Origin: Strongylocentrotus purpuratus
Taxonomy: Eukaryota; Echinodermata; Echinoidea; Camarodonta; Strongylocentrotidae
Direction of reading: 5' to 3'
Assembly: GCF_000002235.5 (NCBI RefSeq)
Contig: NW_022145607.1
Location: 40,042,029-40,106,028, forward strand
Length of the DNA: 64,000 nt
Each line of letters starts with the position of its first letter. Position 1 is the stretch's first letter. The position numbers and the translations under genes were made by a program. Positions 49,235 to 59,076 of the stretch are shown one piece after another. The notes beneath the pieces are model-generated. The model ran no database searches, was not told the origin of the DNA, and was given only the letters and a program-made list of their open reading frames with translations.

Positions 49235-49760
49235 GGGGATCTGTTCTCTTTCACGATTTTTAAGTACTTTGTTGTAACGCCTATTTATGCAAAACATAAT
49301 ATCTGGGTAACACGGCTCTTGGTATTACAATGAGCTTTATTGCAAGGTACTTTCCATAAACCTTGCTGGTCTTTTGGGGATCTGTTCTCTTTCACAATAT
49401 TTAAGTACTTTGTTGTAACGCCTATATATGCAAAACGTAATATTTGGGTAACACGGCTCTTGGTATTATAATGAGCTTTATTGCAAGGTACTTTCCATAA
49501 ACCTTGCTGGTCTGTTGGGGATTTGTTCTCTTTCACGATATTCAAGTACTTTGTGGTAACGCCTATTTATGCAAAACATAATATCTGGGTAACACGGCTC
49601 TTGGTATTACAATGAGCTTTATTGCAAGGTACTTTCCATAAACTCTTTTGAACGTCCGCTTTCTTTCACGATGTATATTGCAACGCCTTTATACAATGCC
49701 ATAGTATCTGGGTAACGACGGCTTTTTTTAAATATTACAATGAGCTTTATTTCGATAACG
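49235..49760 (+). repeat. 141-bp tandem repeats (3 full, 1 decayed copy)
   Basis: GTTCTCTTTCACGAT-type starts at ~49243, 49384 and 49525, a period of 141 bp. Units also share AAGTACTTTG, GTAACGCC, ATATCTGGGTAACACGGCTC and GAGCTTTATTGCAAGG. A decayed fourth unit follows near 49665-49760. 141 is divisible by 3, so one minus-strand frame (49285-49545) stays open across units. It is low in complexity and was not called a gene. Confidence 0.9.
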
Positions 49761-50416
49761 CATTCTATGTAAATTCACATATCTTAGTAAATGACTGATA
49801 CATATTTAAAACTTTTTCTGTAAAGTGAAAACAATTCGAGTATCTGGATAATGGTCCGATCTGTTCACCCAGCCAAAACTATTTTGTTTTAAAGCCAGGT
49901 GGTGGTGTGATGTTTTGAGAGGGAGGAACGTGTTGGGATCCGGTATGCATGCTTGCCTATCATTATGTCGGGCTGACGTTTGGTGTTCTTTCGAGTTGTC
50001 GGGAACGCCCTTTAGGAGTTTTTTTTACGGAGTGCATACAAAACGATCAGGTGTGTGAGCCTATTCATTCATGGGTGAGGCTTATTATGCAAATTATAGA
50101 ACTTGGTAAATGATAGCATGATGGGTTCGGTTTGCACGAACAGTTTATTAGGTTGCCGAACTGGTGTCGTTTGGGGAATTTGGTTTATTGGGATCGTGTT
50201 TTTATTTTTAATTAGAAGGTGCGTATTGTAATTAGGTACGCGGGCCGGTCAATTCACTGTAATGCATTTTAGGAAAATCATTTAACTTAGTTATGACGAG
50301 CGGGTTCCGTAATACAATTCAAGGCATTTGTTAAGGGATAAAAGCTCTTTGTATTTTTTTTTTTTTTGTTTAATTAGATTACGGTTATATAACAATACAA
50401 CGTATTTCTCATCGAC
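49761..50416. other. Probable ORF2 leader / inter-ORF spacer
   Basis: No gene or repeat block. Contains G-rich short phrases and a T10-like run near 50353. If ORF2 is made from an internal start, its leader would lie here. Confidence 0.4.
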
Positions 50417-50782
50417 TTGTGCAAGAAGAAATGTTCATTGGTTTATTCTGTCATTGGTCTAGTTAAATTGACAGGGAAAGGGGGAGGCTCTTGCTCTCGG
50501 ATGTTTACGTACACCGAAGAGCAGATTTTGGTTGTTTTGTGTGGGGGTGTTGTGTGTGTAGTGAATATGCTTGTGTGTATGAATGCGTTGGGTTGTGTGG
50601 TACGGGGTGGATTCTGCTTGCATTTTTTATATTATTCGACGATAAGTATGCATATATGTTTGGCTGCAGATAGTTTTTTCTATACATTTGCTCACGGTGG
50701 AAATAGATTGTGTGGAAGTTTCTTTGGAGTTTATCGATGTAAGGTTTTGGATACAATTACACATAAAATAACATGGCAGTGA
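50417..50782 (+). other. Upstream open frame overlapping the ORF2 start
   Basis: An open frame of 121 codons, rich in C, V and G and partly made of GTGTGG simple sequence, ends at TGA 50780-50782, ten bases past the first base of the ORF2 ATG (50773). Overlap of a stop with a following start (ATGGCAGTGA) could permit termination-reinitiation, as proposed for other two-ORF LINEs. The protein itself is not recognised and may be chance. Confidence 0.25.
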
Positions 50783-53700
50783 AATTATCTTTCATGACAT
50801 TAAATGTTAGAGGAATAAGAGATAGGTTAAAAAGAGTGAATATTTTTGAATGGTGCAAAACTAAAAAGAATAGTATAATTTTCTTACAAGAAACATATAG
50901 TACAGTAGAGATAGAAGAGCGGTGGAAACAAGATTGGGGAGGGCCAATGTTTTTTAGTCATGGGTCAAACCATAGTAGAGGGGTTCTTATTTTATTTTCT
51001 AATCATTTAGATTTTGAAGAAAAAAAAATTAAAGTAGATGAAGAGGGGAGATACATTATTTTTAAAGGTGAAATACAAAGGGTTAAAATGCTATTGGTTA
51101 ATGTTTATTTTCCAACGAGAGATAAAGAAACTTTACAAATTGAATTTTTGAAGAAGTTAGATGAAAGTATTTTTGATCAGTGTGATCGGGACTATTTAGT
51201 TTTATTAGGAGGTGATTTCAATAGTATATTGGATGGAAAATTAGATTATGTGGGGTCAAAAACACCGGTGAAATCTCGGGTTATTGATTTGATTAAGGAA
51301 TTTTTAAATAAATACGATTTAGAAGATATATGGAGGAAAAAAAATCCGAATGTAAAGCAATTTACTTTTCGACAAAATTGGCCGGTGGTGCAAAGCCGTT
51401 TAGATTATTGGTTTATACCTTGTAGTGTTGAAAAATTGGTGGGTACGTGTGAGATTTTGACATCTATTACGCCAGATCATTCTGGCGTTAGGCTAGAATT
51501 TAATGATCTTGTTGATAAGTTTGTTTTTGGGAAATCATATTGGAAATTTAACAGTAGTTTATGTATGGATAAAGATTTTGTTGAAGAGATGAATAAGGAA
51601 ATACAGGAATTAAAAGCTGAATGGTCATTACAGATTTTGAATAAATTAGTATTTTGGGATTTTTTAAAGATGAAAATGAGAGAATTTATTATAACATACT
51701 CGCGGAAAAAGGCAAAAGCAAGGAGGGTTGAAATAGAACTGTTAGAGAAACAAATCAAGGATTTAGAAGGCGAACTGGTAGTGGGACCCACTAAATATAT
51801 TGTTGATTGTATTGAGGAGAAAAGGGATAAACTAAATAAATTGTATGATTTTTCTCGACAGGGCATTAAAATAAGATCAAGAGCACCTTGGTTTGAAGAT
51901 GGAGAAAACAATACGCAATATTTTGAACAGTTGTTAAAATCGAATAAAAGGAAAAGTGTAATTAGGGAGGTGTACAAAGAAAATGGGGAAACTACTAGAG
52001 ATAAGGAGGAAATTTTAAAGGAAATTAAACTATTTTATAAAGATTTATATTCTTTAAGGGCTGATATAAATCAAAACGACCCTTTCTTTTTCAATGATAT
52101 TTCAAAGTTAAATGAAGACAATAAGGAAATCTGTGAAGGTAAATTAACTAAAGATGAATGCTTGAAAGTTTTAAAAGAAATGAAATTGAATAAAACCCCG
52201 GGAAATGATGGGTTAACAGTTGAATTTTATTATACTTTTTGGCCAGCTTTGGGTGATTTGTTAGTAGAAGTATTGAATGAAACATACGAAAGGGGGGAAT
52301 TAACGGCATCTCAAAAACAAGGGGTAATTACCTTAATTGAGAAGGAAGCGAAAGATACTCTCCATATAAAAAATTATCGACCCATCACGCTTTTGAATGT
52401 AGATTATAAAATTGTATCTAAAGTTCTAGCAAAAAGAATGAAAGAGGTTTTAAATGAAATAATTCATCATGATCAAGTTGGATATATAAAAGATAGAAAT
52501 ATTGGGGAAGCTGTACGATTGATAGATGACATGTTATTTTATTCTATGCATTATGGGGAACAAGGGAAAGGGTTTTTGTGTGCAGTGGATTTTGAGAAAG
52601 CTTTCGACTCTGTATCTCATAGATATTTATTTCAAATATTGAAATTGTTCGGTTTTGGAGATTCATTTTGCTCTTGGGTAAAATTATTGTATAAAGGGAT
52701 AAGTAGTTGTGTTATGAACGGTGGTCACTCCACGGGGTATTTTGAAATAGAAAGGGGAGTAAGGCAAGGGGATCCATTATCGCCATATTTGTTTTTGGTT
52801 GCCATCGAAATTTTGGCGCATGCAGTAAGGAGGGACAACGGTATTAAAGGGATTACATTTGGAAAATCTGAAATTAGGCAAGTGTTATATGCAGATGATA
52901 TGACAATATTTTTGAAGGATATTGATTCGGTTAGAAGGTTGCAATATATTTTTGAATCATTTGAAAAAATTAGTGGTCTTAAAGTGAATAAAACAAAGAC
53001 ACATTTTATGTGGATGGGTGAGGATGAGAACAAACCTGATGGGCCTTTATTTGGAAATTTGGTTAAGGAAATACATATTTTAGGGGTTAGTTATTCATTA
53101 GATCGAAGTTTAAAAGATGATTTGAATTATAAAGAAATTCTAAGTAAAATAAAAAAATTGCTTGTATGGTGGAAACAAAGAGATTTAACTATTATGGGTA
53201 AAATACATTTGCTAAAAACTTATGCGCTTTCAAAATTAAATTATATTTCATCTCTCGTTATTGTCCCTCATTGGGTATATAAAGAAGTTGCAAAAATTTC
53301 ATTTGAATTCATATGGAGGGGGAAAGATAGAATTAAACGGGCAATAATGTATCAGGATTATGACTTTGGAGGATTAAGAATGATTAATTTTGAAATGTCC
53401 GTTAAAATACAGCGCATAATGTGGATAAAACGTCTTTTATATGGAGAGAAAAGTTTGGGATGGAAATTGTTTTTTGATCATTGCTTACAGTTTGTGGGTG
53501 GTAGATTTATTTTTTTATGTGATTATGATTTAAACAAGATTAAACTCGTTTTAGATATTCCACCATACTATATGGAAATGTTGCAAGCATGGCAAGAGAC
53601 AAGTAATTTAAGATATTTGGAGGGTTATATTAATCCAATTATTTTTAATAATCAGAATATATGTATAAATGGAAAAAGTATATTTGATAGATACTTGTTT

Positions 53701-54534
53701 GAAAGAGGGATTGTTCAACTGAATCATTTGGTTGAGAAAGGTCATGTTAAGCCTGTTAAATATTTTATGAACCTCGGTATGAAAGGTAATAATTTGCTTA
53801 TGATTATTGATATTTATGATGCGATACCCAGGTTATGGAAGGATGATTCAGGGTTAATAGAATTCCTCGAGGTTGATTTGATAAGCTTTAATACTTATTT
53901 CCATATTTCTAGTAAAAAAATACAGTTTGTGGATGTGGGTTCAAGAACAATCTATGATTATTTCATCAAAGCACTGCAGCGAACGTATGATTTGCAGGTA
54001 AGGGATGGGCAAAATGACTATGATTTTATAGATAAAGAATTAAAAGAAATATTTGTGAGACCAAGAATTACTATACTCATTAGAAAACAACGTGAATTTC
54101 AATTTAAATTATTGCATGGAGCCATATACACTAATGAGCATCTTCATAGATTTGGTTTTGTTGGTGATAATTTATGTTCGTTTTGTAAGCAGGAAATAGA
54201 AACATACAAACATTTATTTTTATCTTGTGGGAGCGTTCAAAGGTTATGGCAGGCTTTAATACAACTTTTTGAGTTAGATGAAATTAAAGATTTAGAATGG
54301 CGAGATATATTTGTTGGGTTGGTAGGTAGTTCATATAGAATAAAAATGTGTAATACTATCATTTTCATGGTGAAGTATGTTACATTTATGTCAAGATCGG
54401 GGGGGCGAGTACTAACTTTAGAAAAGATGAAAAAAAGCATTTTTAAGTATAGGGATGAGGAAAAGAAAATAGCAATTAAAATGGGAAAGCTAGGATCACA
54501 TTTTTTAAAGTGGGAGCAGCTTAAGATTAATTAA
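50773..54534 (+). CDS. L1/Tx1-group ORF2p: endonuclease, reverse transcriptase, zinc knuckle
   Basis: A 1253-residue intact ORF2 protein that nicks target DNA and primes reverse transcription of the element RNA there. The N-terminal apurinic-like endonuclease shows TLNVRGIRD (N11), FLQETY (E40), VNVYFPTRD (Y112), LGGDFNSI (D148, N150), SRLDYWF (D211) and the PDHS pair (D235, H236). The RT domain shows LNKTPGNDGLTVEFY (~475), YRPITLLNVDYKI (~535), VGYIKDRNI (~570), VDFEKAFDSV (~605), GVRQGDPLSPYLF (~662) and YADDMTIFL (~706). Near residue 1135 there is a C-X2-C-X8-H-X4-C cluster (CSFC...HLFLSC), the usual end of L1/Tx1 proteins. Length fits the family, and there are no stops, shifts or missing catalytic residues. 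The start ATG follows TAAAATAAC and precedes the domain as expected. Codon use is very AT-rich, like the surroundings. Confidence 0.96.
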   Translation: MAVKLSFMTLNVRGIRDRLKRVNIFEWCKTKKNSIIFLQETYSTVEIEERWKQDWGGPMFFSHGSNHSRGVLILFSNHLDFEEKKIKVDEEGRYIIFKGEIQRVKMLLVNVYFPTRDKETLQIEFLKKLDESIFDQCDRDYLVLLGGDFNSILDGKLDYVGSKTPVKSRVIDLIKEFLNKYDLEDIWRKKNPNVKQFTFRQNWPVVQSRLDYWFIPCSVEKLVGTCEILTSITPDHSGVRLEFNDLVDKFVFGKSYWKFNSSLCMDKDFVEEMNKEIQELKAEWSLQILNKLVFWDFLKMKMREFIITYSRKKAKARRVEIELLEKQIKDLEGELVVGPTKYIVDCIEEKRDKLNKLYDFSRQGIKIRSRAPWFEDGENNTQYFEQLLKSNKRKSVIREVYKENGETTRDKEEILKEIKLFYKDLYSLRADINQNDPFFFNDISKLNEDNKEICEGKLTKDECLKVLKEMKLNKTPGNDGLTVEFYYTFWPALGDLLVEVLNETYERGELTASQKQGVITLIEKEAKDTLHIKNYRPITLLNVDYKIVSKVLAKRMKEVLNEIIHHDQVGYIKDRNIGEAVRLIDDMLFYSMHYGEQGKGFLCAVDFEKAFDSVSHRYLFQILKLFGFGDSFCSWVKLLYKGISSCVMNGGHSTGYFEIERGVRQGDPLSPYLFLVAIEILAHAVRRDNGIKGITFGKSEIRQVLYADDMTIFLKDIDSVRRLQYIFESFEKISGLKVNKTKTHFMWMGEDENKPDGPLFGNLVKEIHILGVSYSLDRSLKDDLNYKEILSKIKKLLVWWKQRDLTIMGKIHLLKTYALSKLNYISSLVIVPHWVYKEVAKISFEFIWRGKDRIKRAIMYQDYDFGGLRMINFEMSVKIQRIMWIKRLLYGEKSLGWKLFFDHCLQFVGGRFIFLCDYDLNKIKLVLDIPPYYMEMLQAWQETSNLRYLEGYINPIIFNNQNICINGKSIFDRYLFERGIVQLNHLVEKGHVKPVKYFMNLGMKGNNLLMIIDIYDAIPRLWKDDSGLIEFLEVDLISFNTYFHISSKKIQFVDVGSRTIYDYFIKALQRTYDLQVRDGQNDYDFIDKELKEIFVRPRITILIRKQREFQFKLLHGAIYTNEHLHRFGFVGDNLCSFCKQEIETYKHLFLSCGSVQRLWQALIQLFELDEIKDLEWRDIFVGLVGSSYRIKMCNTIIFMVKYVTFMSRSGGRVLTLEKMKKSIFKYRDEEKKIAIKMGKLGSHFLKWEQLKIN

Positions 54535-54654
54535 GATTTGCTTTCTTCTCCACCGTGAGCTTGTTAAAAGCGTAACTCGATTTTGCGGCCTGGATAACTT
54601 ATTTAGTATATTTTTCTTAAGTTGAGAATGTTGGCAGACATCCACTGAGTGAGT

Positions 54655-54780
54655 ACTGTGTGTGTGTGTGGGGGGGGGGGTGGGGGTGGGTGGGTGGGTG
54701 AGTATGTGTGTGAGTGGGTGAGTATGTTTGTGTGATAGAGGGTGAGTATGTCTGTGTGATGTAGGGGGCAGGGAGGGGGC
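54655..54780. repeat. GT/GGGTG-rich tract in L1 3' UTR
   Basis: About 120 bp of GTGTGTG, a G10 run, and GGGTGAGTATG repeats between the ORF2 stop and the poly(A) tail. G-rich 3' UTR tracts are known in vertebrate L1 elements. Confidence 0.8.
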
Positions 54781-55011
54781 AGGATTGTTTCAGTAAAATT
54801 ATCTCCAGATTTGTTTTTTTTTTGTAATATATAAGTAAATAACATTTACAATTGACATATTATGTTTAGGTACTTATACGTTTACTTTGTTGTTAAGTTA
54901 TATTATACTGCAAATAAATTTGTGTTTAATTATGTTTATGTAAAAGCATCAATATTGAACACGTTTATTTTATTCAATTGTATGTCATGGTTTGTGTTAC
55001 ACATCTGGAGA

Positions 55012-55046
55012 AATAAAACAAAATTGTTAAAAAAAAAAAAAAAAAA
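55012..55046 (+). terminator. Poly(A) signal and A tail of the L1 unit
   Basis: AATAAA at 55012-55017 is followed 12 bp later by 18 consecutive A (55029-55046). This marks the 3' end of the retrotransposed RNA. Confidence 0.88.
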
Positions 55047-55213
55047 GTATTATTATTAGAACAATTCAGGGATTTCATTTTAACAATTTATTTGTGTTAT
55101 GAAAACGAAATGAAGATTTGTATTTGTAAGTACTTATTTACATTGATTTGTTTATTTAAGGATTTAATTTGAATGAAATCTCTAGTAAAAAATATGGAAA
55201 AGAAAAGGGTGTG
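55047..55213 (+). repeat. Right flanking direct repeat of the L1 unit (MITE-free)
   Basis: Starts immediately after the A tail and matches 43261-43835 without the MITE. The site where the MITE sits in the left copy reads GTGTTATGAAAACG here. It is too long and too diverged for an ordinary target-site duplication. Confidence 0.72.
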
Positions 55214-56369
55214 ATATAGTCCCAATATACACGATGGCCCCATTTAGGCCTATGTACTACTTTTCACTATGATTTTCAGCAAGATTGAGTCAGAGGCGGT
55301 TCTTGAAGAATAATTGTTTGAGGGAGGAGTTGAGGGAGCTTTCAGGGGCTTTTACATTCATTTATCATGTTCCTCGCGAGAAGAAAAAAAAACAGGGGGG
55401 AAGGGCTTAAAGAAATGGCTTGAGCCCCCTTCCCCCCCCCCAAAAAAAAAAAACCCGCTACCTCATTTTGATGAGTGCAAAAGTCATAATATGCAATTAT
55501 ACAGTACTAAATTCCTATGACCTATCTTTTCCAATGACTTCTCGTCGGTTGCTTCTAAAATGAAACAATATGACCAGCACGCTTTCTTGATAAACTTTAA
55601 ACCACCTAGGTAAATTTAAGCCGAGTATTTTCATGTCAATTCAATATGGTTTATACATTCTATCGCGATTCATACGAATAGGCATTGAGGTCATTACCTT
55701 GAAATGCACATCCGCCAAGTTCCTGTTATTCACCTGGACGTTGCAGTGATGCCTAGCACTTTTTTTGGTGGGGGAGGGAGTGGGCAATCGTCTTATTGCT
55801 GAAGAAGTAAATAGGCATTCATGAAGGCTGTTGTGTTTTGCCCCTATTGAGGCCAAAATCTGTATACGCCACTGACCAACTTCGAGAATATTCCAAACCT
55901 TCATGAACAATGGTCCCGGACCCCGTTTAGTTTCATAATCCTACTTACTACCTTAAACTATAAGCCAGTTTGTCAGACGTGGCTGAAAGTTGTCGCTAAA
56001 TTGCAAGAACTTTGACAGAACAATCTTCAATTATGAGGTGAGAAAATATTGTGATTTTTTTTGTGTTTTCTTTAGAGCAGCATGCATTTTTAAACCGCTC
56101 CATTTTATTGAGCGGATTTGATTTTTGTTTAACAACAAAAAGTATTACTTGGTCTTGAAATCTAAGAAGGGTTCAGAAATATCTAAAGTTAAAAGAAATG
56201 TCAAGGAACAATGTTCCTTAACAATGAAGAGGGGTTGGGTAAAATTTTGGCTCACAACAGTACTATGACGTTTCTTTGTGATAAGGGTTCAAGTAGATCT
56301 AGCTGATTCGTTTTCGATTTACTTTTCTATCCTTTATGTTATTTATTAAATGATAGCAACATAAAACTC
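55214..56369. other. Intergenic, fragments of old dispersed repeats
   Basis: No gene accepted. A C-run/A-run pair near 55432-55453 and GTATACGCCACTG near 55862-55874 resemble ends of the hAT-like family at 57095, but no TIR pair or target duplication could be matched. CAGAGGCGG at ~55291 is a possible partner end. Confidence 0.4.
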
Positions 56370-56795
56370 TCTCCTTCTCCTCTTCATCCTCCTTCTCCTT
56401 TACCTCCTCCTCCCCTCCCCTACTTCTCGCCCTCCTCATCCTCGACCTCCTTTTCCTCTCCTCCCTTCTCCTCCCCAACTCCCCCCTCTCTTCGTCCTCA
56501 TCCTTCTCCCCCTCATCCTCCTTCTCCTTCACCTCCTCCTCCCCTCCCCTACTTCTCGCCCTCCTCATCCTCAACCTCCTTCTCTTCTAATCCCTTCCTT
56601 CTCCTCCCCAACTCCCCTCCCCCTGCTCCTCCTACTTCTCCTCTCCCTCCCTCTCTCCGTCCCCATCCTCCTCCCCCTCCTCCTCCTCCTTCTTTTCCTC
56701 CTCCTCCTCCTCCTCCTTCTTTTCCTCCTCCCTCTTCCTCATCCTCTTCATTTATTTGCCTCTCCCACTCTTCCCCTCCCCTCTCTCTTTCAAAA
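56370..56795. repeat. Polypyrimidine tract with 129-bp direct repeat
   Basis: About 420 bp almost purely C and T on the plus strand (CTCCTCCTC, CCTTCTCCT). A sub-block with CCCTCCCCTACTTCTCGCC is present twice, offset ~129 bp (near 56410 and 56540). The mirror-symmetric polypurine strand could form triplex DNA. It ends just before the proposed first exon of the LamG gene, where it would act as a very long pyrimidine tract or a CT-rich promoter element. The E/G/R-rich minus-strand frames here (56299-56574, 56549-56815) come from the simple sequence. Confidence 0.88.
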
Positions 56796-56826
56796 TCGAA
56801 GCAGGTCCGCATCAATATACATCGTC

Positions 56827-56905
56827 ATGGTATTCCTAGCTACGAGCTCCATGATGATGTCGACAGTGATGTCGCACTGTAACTGCCCTCACAGCTGCCT
56901 GATTG
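56827..56905 (+). CDS. LamG-domain gene, first coding exon (proposed)
   Basis: ATG at 56827 opens 26 codons plus one base, ending at donor ATTG|GTGAGT. The peptide MVFLATSSMMMSTVMSHCNC is moderately hydrophobic, like a weak secretion signal, and is followed by PHSCLI. The exon ends in phase 1. The only acceptor fitting the LamG exon downstream leaves two bases (CA), so splicing yields a GCA Ala codon and the junction reads LI-A-YFPFEGD, a normal LamG start. The phase match is the main support. A GCAG acceptor at 56801-56804 after the pyrimidine tract would allow an extra upstream exon, since the frame is open through it. An alternative frame (VRINIHRHGIPSYELHDDVD) hits a stop before the donor and was set aside. 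Confidence 0.5.
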
Positions 56906-57094
56906 GTGAGTATACAAAGATTATGCATCTACCCCCCCCCCCCTCCCGATTAAAAAAAAATCTGCAATCGTTACCGCATATTTATGGGCAGAGAGGTGAT
57001 CTATGTATGTTTTTCTAAATCCTTATTTAGTGTAATTCCTAAATTATACAAATAAAAATGAAGAATAATTATAATTATATTTAATAATACGAAG

Positions 57095-57203
57095 CAGTGG
57101 CGTACGCAGAATTTTTTCAAGGGGGGGGGGTTAAAATCGGGCCCAAAATTTCGCAACGACTCAGGAAAATTTAAAAATCGCGCCGGCCAAAAAGTCGCTC
57201 AGT

Positions 57204-57236
<33 letters not shown>

Positions 57237-57599
57237 AAGCGAACACTTTTTTTTGTTTTTTGGGGAGTCCAAAATAAAATCGCACCGACTAAGCCAGCTG
57301 AAAAGTCGCTTAGTGGGGGGGGGGGGGGGGGGGGGTAAGCGGACACTTTTTTTTGGGGGGGGGGGGGGTACAAAAAAAAATCGCATCGACTAAGCCAGCT
57401 GAAAAGTCGTTCAGTGGGAGGGGGGGTAAGAGGACACTTTTTTGGGGGGGGGGTCTCGAAATTTGAAAATTTGACATTTTGTTCCGTTGGGGGGGAGTAA
57501 CGTCACCTTTTTTCGGTCAGCCATTAGCATAATTTTTTTTTCAAGGGGGGGTTTAACCCCTAACCCCCCCCCCCCCCCTCCCCCCTGCGTACGCGCCTG
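57095..57599. mobile_element. hAT-like MITE with G tracts, copy 1 (505 bp)
   Basis: TIRs are CAGTGGCGTACGCAG on the left and CAGGCGCGTACGCAG inward from the right (13 of 15 alike). Perfect 8-bp target duplication ATACGAAG at 57087-57094 and 57600-57607. The 8-bp duplication and CAG start are hallmarks of hAT elements. The inside has no transposase. It holds three or four ~100-bp phrases (AAAATCGC, GCTGAAAAGTCG, GCGAACACTTTTTT) separated by G runs of up to ~38. It lies within the intron of the LamG gene. The G/P-rich frames on both strands here are simple-sequence artefacts. Confidence 0.9.
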
Positions 57600-57607
57600 A
57601 TACGAAG

Positions 57608-58019
57608 TACAAGTCGAAGAGGTTAGCATATCCCCAGTGTTCAGGCAGTGGAATCAAACACATAATTTAATCAAAGTAATTTAAAATTCAAATGAGGTAC
57701 CGAGCTTTTATAAAAGGCCGGTGTCTCGCATGGTATTCATCTTTTGAAGTGAAAAAGTAATGAAAGAAGGAGAAGGGGAAAAAAAAATTATAATTTCCTA
57801 TATAACATTTTTTCTGGGTGAAAGAACAGCATTAATTTCTAATCACTTTTCTTTCTTTCACCGCTCGCAAATGGTCATTCATTGCATCATTGTAGACCTC
57901 CAGTATGTAAAACATACACGAAGTACATTTGGACATTATATTTGTATGAGTACTCAAAAAGGCCGTTTGCTAAAATATTGATGGAAAAAGCACGTATAAT
58001 ATGTATATGTATACAACAC
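57608..58019. other. Intronic sequence, nothing recognised
   Basis: AT-rich. No splice-bounded frame, repeat or element ends seen. Confidence 0.5.
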
Positions 58020-58283
58020 ATTATAATAATAATATTCATCTTTAAGTCCACTCCAAATTTTATTAAACCGTAACGGAAATTCTTTTTGCCCAATTGATCG
58101 TGAGCCCGGCAGCCACTGAGCAGCGCCAGATCGACGTCGCTCTATCCCCTTATTGTTGAACGCCAAACAAGGTAGCAGCAACTCCCATCTTTTAACGTCT
58201 TTTGGTATGACGCGGCCGGGGTTCGAACCCACGACCTCCCGGTTGTAAGGCGGACGCTCTACTGACTCCTGTGTGACGGGGAG
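58020..58283 (-). mobile_element. tRNA-derived SINE
   Basis: Read on the minus strand, the head near 58283-58200 is tRNA-like: CAGTAGAGCGTCCGCC (A-box region), CCTTACAACCGGGAGG in the anticodon-arm region, then the B box GGTTCGAACCC (58220-58230 on the plus strand). A body with CGCTGCTCAGTGGCTGCC and GATCAATTGGGC follows, ending in an ATTATTATT-type tail near 58020-58035. RNA polymerase III would transcribe it from the internal boxes. The anticodon loop resembles a UAC tRNA, but the cloverleaf is not intact, so it is not a functional tRNA gene. It sits antisense in the intron of the LamG gene. Confidence 0.8.
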
Positions 58284-59076
58284 GGAAAGCGAACTAACTA
58301 ATAGACCATCCACCACATAAAACTCGTACAAGTCTTAAGAGGTTAGCATCTTCAAAGCAGTCAGTCACAGCAGATGACACGTTTCCAAAGAGGCAAAATC
58401 TATATTTCATTTATTTTACCATCTTCAATGATTTTTTGAGGCACATATTACTTATTCAAACAAAGTTAGTTACATTTGTAATGGTAATTCCTCTTATGAG
58501 GTAATGAAATATAATTTCACAATAGGTCTTCATTATTTCACACCCGTATATAAACAAGATAAAACTGTCTCAAGTCAAAAGACTACGACAATCAAATCAC
58601 TTAGGGAGCTAAATTGATAATATTTGGCGATTCTGCTTATCACGATGTCCTTATGATTACGGCAAATAAATGCAGTTATATGCCTGTCACGTCGGTATAT
58701 GCATCAGAAAAGTACATGTTAGGAAGTGTAATTCCGTGTAGGCCCACTTAAATTAAGGTATTATTTTAATATCAACTCAAAAATATCCACTTACTGAAAT
58801 AAAGCCATTACAAACAAAAATTTCAAATGGCAATGACACTCAAAGTATCATAATTTATGAATGACCCATTTTCTCGAACCTACTCTGAAAGTACGCCCAT
58901 CATGATGCAATATTTCGGGTAAGCCCGATTCCGATGACCAGGGTAATAATATATACTGTGCCTAGAAACAAAGTATTAGGCGCGTTATAAATATGATGTA
59001 TTATCATTATTATTCAGACCAAAATATTGATCAGAAAACATAGATACCAGTTTTGTACAAAAAAAACCTTGGCGAA
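58284..59076. other. Intronic sequence, nothing recognised
   Basis: AT-rich intron DNA with no exon-like frame or clear repeat. Confidence 0.5.

Larger units (their letters stand above)
43836..55046 (+). mobile_element. L1/Tx1-group non-LTR retrotransposon, ~11.2 kb
   Basis: Contains, on the plus strand, a GT-rich start, ORF1 (43951-44763), ~6 kb of tandem-repeat-filled inter-ORF DNA, ORF2 (50773-54534), a ~480-bp 3' UTR with a GT/GGGTG-rich block, AATAAA at 55012 and an 18-base A tail ending at 55046. Both ORFs are intact, so the copy is young or recently active. Two-ORF elements of this group usually have their ORFs close together; the 6-kb gap is unusual and could mark nested or rearranged copies. 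The left limit is inferred from where similarity to the right flank stops. Confidence 0.75.

Noticed and set aside
50505..50756. 83-aa minus-strand frame rich in H, Y and T
   Set aside because: Opposite a GT-rich leader; no domain, and it overlaps the ORF2 leader on the other strand.
55291..55876. Fourth hAT-like MITE between CAGAGGCGG and GTATACGCCACTG
   Set aside because: The end motifs are only partly alike and the 8-bp flanks (GATTGAGT against ACCAACTT) do not match.
56299..56815. E/R/G-rich frames in the polypyrimidine block
   Set aside because: Low-complexity simple sequence; no start context or domain.
57161..57629. Proline- or glycine-run frames in the G-tract MITE
   Set aside because: Produced by G/C homopolymers in a non-coding transposon with clear TIRs and target duplication.
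58200..58283. A genuine tRNA gene on the minus strand
   Set aside because: A and B boxes are present, but acceptor-stem pairing and a full cloverleaf are lacking, and the sequence continues into a SINE body with a repeat tail.
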